64,000 bases of DNA from an uncultured Lachnospiraceae bacterium (GTDB taxonomy: Bacteria; Bacillota; Clostridia; Lachnospirales; Lachnospiraceae): NCBI GenBank assembly GCA_910586255.1, contig CAJUHR010000001.1, positions 153,185 through 217,184 of the forward strand, given 5' to 3'. Of this stretch, positions 60,254 through 64,000 are shown one piece after another. The notes beneath the pieces are model-generated. The model was not told where the DNA came from. It made no database searches and saw nothing but the letters and a program-made list of their open reading frames with translations. The translations under genes and the position numbers were made by a program. Position 1 is the first letter of the stretch. The number at the start of each line of letters is the position of its first letter.

Positions 60254-61177
60254 TCACCTTGCGTACTCCGCCAGCTCATATACTCTTGCTTTTGTTAAGT
60301 CTGCCGCTGTAGTTGATTCCACCAACGGCTGTATGCTTCCGCCCTCGCACTCCTGTCCGGCGGTTTGCACTTCTGCGTCCTTGAATGCAATCCATTCTCT
60401 TTCCTCTTTCCGTAAAACTTCCATGTCCGCTTCGCTCAGGTTCGCTTCCAGCAGTCCCCACACAATATTCAAGGTATCGTCCCACATCTGGTAAATCTCT
60501 GCGGCAGTTATATTCATATCCATTTGTGTGACAGCTTCCTGCAGTTTTTTCTCTATTTCTTTCTCCCGCTCCTCGGCATAGGAAATTTCTGCGGCGATTT
60601 CATCGAATAGGCTCGGTTGGAATGTGGCGCCTTCGGCTTGTCCTGCCGCCGATTCGTCCGGTGCGCCGTCAGGGAAGGAATAGACATCTCCTGTCTGAAA
60701 TCCAACGGCACCTGTGATAAACACCACTTCTGCCTTGCCTCCAGTGATGGAAATGTCTGCCAACACATAGGGGTCCTTGCTGGTAAAGCGGAGTGCGTCC
60801 CCCTCCCAAACCGCAGTGCCCTCCAGCACGCTGACACGGTAGACGCTGATTTCTGCCGTATAGGTTCCATCTGGCTGCAGCGCAAGGGTCAGCTGGCTAT
60901 AGACATCAGATGTGCCCTGCTTATCAGTATAGATGCCGGTAACATCTTCCTTCTCTGCCGGCTTGGTGACCTCCGTTTGCACTGTATTTTCCATTTGCTC
61001 TGGTTCCTCTGTCCGCCCCCCATTCTCCGTTTGTTTTGGTTCTTCCATCTGCTCTGTGTTTGACGTGTTTTTGTTTGGCTGATTTGTTTCGACTGGTAGT
61101 GAATTACCATCGTCTTTTGTACCGCAACCGGACAGGAAAAAAGCACTCAACAACAGCACCAGTAATATTTTTTTCAT
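60254..61177 (-). CDS. Lipoprotein with C-terminal LprI-like domain
   Basis: ATG 61177 follows GGGAGGTG and gives a lipoprotein signal (MKKILLVLLLSAFFLSGC). The 307-residue product has a Thr/Glu/Gln-rich linker with EEPKQTEN-like repeats (about 25-80), a beta-rich middle (about 85-165) and a C-terminal LprI/DUF1311-type domain (about 220-305: AAEIYQMWDDTLNIVWGLLE then LRKEEREWIAFKDAEVQ). LprI in mycobacteria inhibits lysozyme; here the role is inferred only. It is monocistronic. Confidence 0.78.
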   Translation of the reverse strand: MKKILLVLLLSAFFLSGCGTKDDGNSLPVETNQPNKNTSNTEQMEEPKQTENGGRTEEPEQMENTVQTEVTKPAEKEDVTGIYTDKQGTSDVYSQLTLALQPDGTYTAEISVYRVSVLEGTAVWEGDALRFTSKDPYVLADISITGGKAEVVFITGAVGFQTGDVYSFPDGAPDESAAGQAEGATFQPSLFDEIAAEISYAEEREKEIEKKLQEAVTQMDMNITAAEIYQMWDDTLNIVWGLLEANLSEADMEVLRKEEREWIAFKDAEVQTAGQECEGGSIQPLVESTTAADLTKARVYELAEYAR

Positions 61178-61334
61178 AAAAACACCTCCCACGATATATT
61201 CCAACCTATTCTAACATATAGCCTTGTTTTTCTCAATAGAAATGGCTCTCTGTAAAAGCCGGGCTTAACCTTATATGTTGGAAGCGGTTTTGTCGGATTT
61301 TCCCGACACAGGGGGTGATTTTTGTCGCTTCAGA

Positions 61335-61343
61335 TGTTATAAT
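61335..61343 (+). promoter_or_regulatory. Extended -10 promoter upstream of rpoN
   Basis: TGTTATAAT gives an extended -10 (TATAAT at 61338-61343) about 70 bases before the rpoN start; no clear -35. Upstream, TGTCGG-N6-CCGACA is a small inverted repeat. Confidence 0.55.
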
Positions 61344-61373
61344 CCAGTTAAGGATTTCTTATCATGTGAAAAA

Positions 61374-61388
61374 TGGCACAATAGGTGC
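61374..61388 (+). promoter_or_regulatory. Sigma-54-like -24/-12 element before rpoN
   Basis: TGGCAC-AATAG-GTGC keeps the invariant GG and GC with exact 10-base spacing (consensus TGGCAC-N5-TTGC). It ends 24 bases before the rpoN ATG, so it could serve for autoregulation or be fortuitous. Confidence 0.4.
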
Positions 61389-61412
61389 CCCACCAGATAA
61401 AGGAGGCTTAAC

Positions 61413-62780
61413 ATGGGATTGGAGCTGAAGGTAGGACAGGTACAGAAAATTTCCCAGAATATGATTCAGCAGGTCAATATTCTGCAGATGAGTTCCCAGG
61501 AGCTGACAGAATATGTAAAGGATCTGTCTATGGAGAATCCGGTCATGGAGCTGGAAGATCGGGAGCCGGAGAATCCGGAACAGGAGCGGCTTAAGAAACT
61601 GGAATGGCTGTCGGAGATGGATGAACAGAACCGGATCTATTACCGGCAGGAGCGTGAAGAATCAGGGGATTCAGGTATGGGGGATCAGGGCGAGCAGGAG
61701 GAGGAAACTTTAGGAGAAAGCCTTTTGCAGCAGCTTTTGGGAGGCCCTTATTCCGAGTATCAGATGGGGATTTTTAAGTATCTGGCGGAGTGCCTGGACA
61801 GCAGAGGATATTTTGTGGATTCGGTTTCCGAAGTAGCCTGTCATTTGGGGATTCCCGGGGAGGATATAGAGGAATGTCTTAAAGTCATGAAAACCTTAGA
61901 GCCGGCAGGCGTATGCGCAGCAGATCTTTCGGAATGTCTGTATATCCAGCTGAAGGCAAAGGAAAAGGGACAGGAGTTTAATGTTGAGAAACAGATTGTG
62001 AAGGAGTATTTGGAGCTTTTGGGTAAGAATCAGCTTCCCGCCATTGCCAAACGGATGGAGATTCCTTTGGAGCGGGTTTTGCAGGCTAAGCAGGAGATAC
62101 AGGGGCTCAATCCCAAACCGGCGAGCGGCTATGCGGATCGGGGAGGACTGCGGTATATAACGCCGGACGTTACGGTCGTAAAGCTGGCAGATTATTTTGA
62201 GATTATGGTCAATGAATATGTTCTGCCGGAGATCCGCCTGAATAAGGATTACATGAAGCTTTTGCGCAGCGGGGATTGCGACAAGGAGGTGCGCCAGTAT
62301 TTGTCGGACAAGGTGCGGCAGATGGAGCAGGTGCAGGATTATATTTCCAAAAGAAATAAAACCCTGACCCGGCTGGCCAGATTTCTGGTGGAAGAGCAAA
62401 AAGAATTTTTCCAATACGGAAAAGGCCATCTCCATCCCTTAAGAATGAGGGATGCGGCCGAGAAGCTGGAGGTACATGAGTCCACCGTCAGCCGCGGTGT
62501 GAAAGAAAAATATCTCCAGTGCTGTTGGGGAATCTTTCCCATGGACTATTTTTTTACAAAGGGTTTTGTGGAGGATGAGAATCGGGAGACCATTGCCACG
62601 GACCGGATACTGGGGATTTTAAAGGAGATAATTGAAAAAGAGGATAAGAAAAAGCCCTACAGCGATCAGAAGCTGGCCCTAAAGCTTGCCGAACAGGGAA
62701 TCACCATTTCCCGGCGGACGGTTGCAAAATACAGGGAAGGGATGCAGATTCCGGACTGCCGGGGCAGAAAGGAATATTAA
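61413..62780 (+). CDS. rpoN: RNA polymerase sigma-54 factor
   Basis: A 455-residue RpoN. The activator-interacting region I is residues 1-50 (glutamine-rich, QKISQNMIQQVNILQMSSQELTEYV), an acidic region II is about 50-110, the core-binding domain is 110-310, an HTH is near 345-375 (LRMRDAAEKLEVHESTVSRGV), and the RpoN box is SRRTVAKYREGM near 435. It directs transcription from -24/-12 promoters with AAA+ activators, none of which lie in this window. The puuD-like gene follows by 14 bases. Confidence 0.96.
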   Translation: MGLELKVGQVQKISQNMIQQVNILQMSSQELTEYVKDLSMENPVMELEDREPENPEQERLKKLEWLSEMDEQNRIYYRQEREESGDSGMGDQGEQEEETLGESLLQQLLGGPYSEYQMGIFKYLAECLDSRGYFVDSVSEVACHLGIPGEDIEECLKVMKTLEPAGVCAADLSECLYIQLKAKEKGQEFNVEKQIVKEYLELLGKNQLPAIAKRMEIPLERVLQAKQEIQGLNPKPASGYADRGGLRYITPDVTVVKLADYFEIMVNEYVLPEIRLNKDYMKLLRSGDCDKEVRQYLSDKVRQMEQVQDYISKRNKTLTRLARFLVEEQKEFFQYGKGHLHPLRMRDAAEKLEVHESTVSRGVKEKYLQCCWGIFPMDYFFTKGFVEDENRETIATDRILGILKEIIEKEDKKKPYSDQKLALKLAEQGITISRRTVAKYREGMQIPDCRGRKEY

Positions 62781-62794
62781 GGTTAGGAGGTCAC

Positions 62795-63490
62795 ATGATT
62801 TATCCGGTTATCGGTGTTCCCCTGACGGGAAGAGGAATATTGAATAGCTATATGCAGTATAAGTATACCCGCTGTCTAAAACGGGCCGGGGCTTTCGTGC
62901 GGATTTTAGCGCCTGAGACAGGGGAGGAGGCTGTCTTGAAGGCCCTGAGCCAATGCGCCGGGTTCCTCTTTCCCGGCGGGCCGGATATCAGGCCGGAGCT
63001 TTATGGTCAGTCTCCCCAGATAACCTGTAAAAAGCCGGATCCGGCGCGGGATGATTTTGAGCTGAGACTTCTTGTCGCTGCTCTTAAGGCCAGGCGCCCC
63101 ATACTTTGTATCGGAAGGGGAATGCAGCTTTTGAATGTGGCATTTGGGGGCACTCTGGTTCAGGAGCTGAAAGGAAAGCAGGAGTATCCCCATCAGGATT
63201 TCTTTAACCGGTACTCGGCCACCCATCCCATTGAGCTGGATCCGGACAGCCTGGTGTCACGGGTCCTTGGCACGGATGCCGTCACGGTGAACAGCCTTCA
63301 CCATCAGGCCGCGGATATTATCGGGGAGGGGCTATGGATCGCCGCCGACAGCCCAGAAGGATTTCCGGAGGCGCTGGAGATCGATGATTATCCCTTCTGC
63401 ATTGCGGTGCAGTGGCATCCGGAATACATGGCAGCAGGAGTTCCGATCCAGCAAAGGCTGTTTGCAGCTTTGGTGGAAGCGTGCCGGTGA
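62795..63490 (+). CDS. Peptidase C26 / gamma-glutamyl-GABA hydrolase-like protein with displaced cysteine
   Basis: A 231-residue class-I glutamine-amidotransferase-fold protein. It has GFLFPGGPDIRPELYGQ near 53 and the C-terminal His/Glu pair AVQWHPEYMAAG near 208. The nucleophile region reads RPILCIGRGMQLLNVAFGG (near 104). Family members have GICRGMQ, with the nucleophile cysteine at the centre of G-x-C-x-G, but here that position is Gly and Cys stands two residues earlier. Loss of activity or altered chemistry is inferred. It probably shares a transcript with rpoN. Confidence 0.85.
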   Translation: MIYPVIGVPLTGRGILNSYMQYKYTRCLKRAGAFVRILAPETGEEAVLKALSQCAGFLFPGGPDIRPELYGQSPQITCKKPDPARDDFELRLLVAALKARRPILCIGRGMQLLNVAFGGTLVQELKGKQEYPHQDFFNRYSATHPIELDPDSLVSRVLGTDAVTVNSLHHQAADIIGEGLWIAADSPEGFPEALEIDDYPFCIAVQWHPEYMAAGVPIQQRLFAALVEACR

Positions 63491-63813
63491 CAAGGCTGCA
63501 GAATATGTTCAATGAAATTTATATTCGGGACATTACCAGGCGCAACCGTATAAAGAATATTGGAGAGCGGGAGAATCTGCTGAACATCCTCTCCTCCTCC
63601 ATTGGTTCACTGACTAATCCTGAGAAATTAAGGAATACTTTCAAAACAATGAAGAAGTCCAAAATCATTTCTGCCACCATAAAGAAATATCCGGATTGTT
63701 TTGAGGATTCCTTTAAGAAAATCATTGTCACCAAAGATGTTGTTCAGCCACACTATGACGAGTATGGTATTTTAACTGTCAACATTTATGATTTTTTGCT
63801 TGATCCAAAATAG
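63491..63813 (+). pseudogene. Remnant of a DUF4143-type AAA ATPase
   Basis: Starting directly at the stop of the previous gene, the frame reads LQNMFNEIYIRDITRRNRIKN and then SSSIGSLTNPEKLRNTFKTMKKSKIISATIKKYPDCFEDSF, a typical mid-portion of ATP-binding proteins with DUF4143. It then jumps straight to KKIIVTKDVVQPHYDEYGILTVNIYDFLLDP, their C-terminal end. The N-terminal AAA domain and the region between are missing. Both ends are deletions, so this is a dead fragment without its own start signal. Confidence 0.75.
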
Positions 63814-63830
63814 ATTGAATAACAGAAACT

Positions 63831-63884
63831 TTAAAAGGCCGCGTTTATTGATTGAAATGACAATTAATAAACGCGGCCTTTTAA
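63831..63884 (+). terminator. Strong hairpin terminator
   Basis: TTAAAAGGCCGCGTTTATT pairs with its exact complement at 63866-63884 around a 16-base loop; TTTT runs are within the stem base on both strands, so it can work in both directions. Confidence 0.82.
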
Positions 63885-63979
63885 TTTTAAGGAGAGCATA
63901 TCATTTTTCACCTAAATCAAAAGATGTCTTTTACAGTACCCTTTGAGAATGTGTGGCAAGATGCCTAAAAATAAAACAG

Positions 63980-63999
63980 GACATAATACATATTATGTC
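63980..63999. promoter_or_regulatory. 20-bp palindrome at the window edge
   Basis: GACATAATA, a 2-base centre and TATTATGTC are self-complementary. It may be an operator or promoter element of a gene beyond the window. Nothing else is visible in 63885-63979. Confidence 0.4.
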
Positions 64000-64000
64000 A

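Noticed and set aside
1..64000. CRISPR arrays, tRNA or rRNA genes, complete IS elements or prophage
   Set aside because: No regularly spaced repeats, cloverleaf tRNA sequences, rRNA segments or full transposase/integrase genes were found by reading.

Overview
The window looks like a chromosome piece from an obligately anaerobic, gut-type Firmicute, most likely Lachnospiraceae (Clostridium cluster XIVa; Enterocloster/Lachnoclostridium-like). This is inferred from AGGAGG-type ribosome sites, sigma-A promoters of the TTGACA/TATAAT kind, [FeFe]-hydrogenases, anaerobic sulfite reductase, reverse rubrerythrin with a PerR-type regulator, and moderately GC-rich coding DNA. I see no tRNA, rRNA, CRISPR array or complete IS transposase.

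Layout. 1-9.5 kb: a tightly overlapped operon for a multisubunit Mrp/Mbh-type cation/proton antiporter with four NuoL/M/N-like subunits and no visible redox module. 9.6-15.3 kb: L,D-transpeptidase, FAH-family enzyme, reverse rubrerythrin and PerR-type regulator (each with a promoter-proximal palindrome), LysR regulator and PHP phosphoesterase. 15.4-22 kb: housekeeping genes (S1 protein, small alarmone synthetase, membrane GDPD, dtd, M18 aminopeptidase, FKBP/trigger-factor lipoprotein). 22.3-25.2 kb: asrABC. 25.4-29.4 kb: an AT-rich restriction-modification island in which both methyltransferases and the large nuclease-like gene are broken and only the small HTH gene is intact. 29.58-29.73 kb: a 150-bp MITE-like element with an 8-bp target duplication. 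30-33 kb: a hemC-cobA-hemD fusion and precorrin-2 dehydrogenase, which would make siroheme, the cofactor of AsrC.

33-42 kb: DUF1266 lipoprotein, a conserved hypothetical, asnB, a permease, an acyltransferase, and a RidA / D-threonine-aldolase-like / DauR-like operon. 42.5-46.7 kb: two esterase-fold proteins, an ATP-grasp ligase, cyclophilin and a GNAT. 46.7-53.6 kb: a membrane protein, YesL, ispE-gntR, glnK (behind a leader attenuator), amtB and a MATE transporter. 53.6-54.6 kb: gene remnants and a repeat-rich block. 54.6-59.4 kb: a thioredoxin-like ferredoxin, a sensory PAS [FeFe]-hydrogenase, a SpoIIE/PP2C phosphatase and a second [FeFe]-hydrogenase behind a hairpin-rich leader. 59.5-64 kb: a second copy of the MITE-like ends, a collapsed AlbA_2-type gene, an LprI-domain lipoprotein, rpoN, a C26-type peptidase lacking the cysteine at its usual place, and an ATPase remnant.

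The strongest points for a second look are the uniformly decayed R-M island, the MITE-like family, the sensory hydrogenase operon with its multi-hairpin leader, the glnK attenuator, the PerR-type operators, the esterase-esterase-ATP-grasp cluster and the C26 nucleophile swap.
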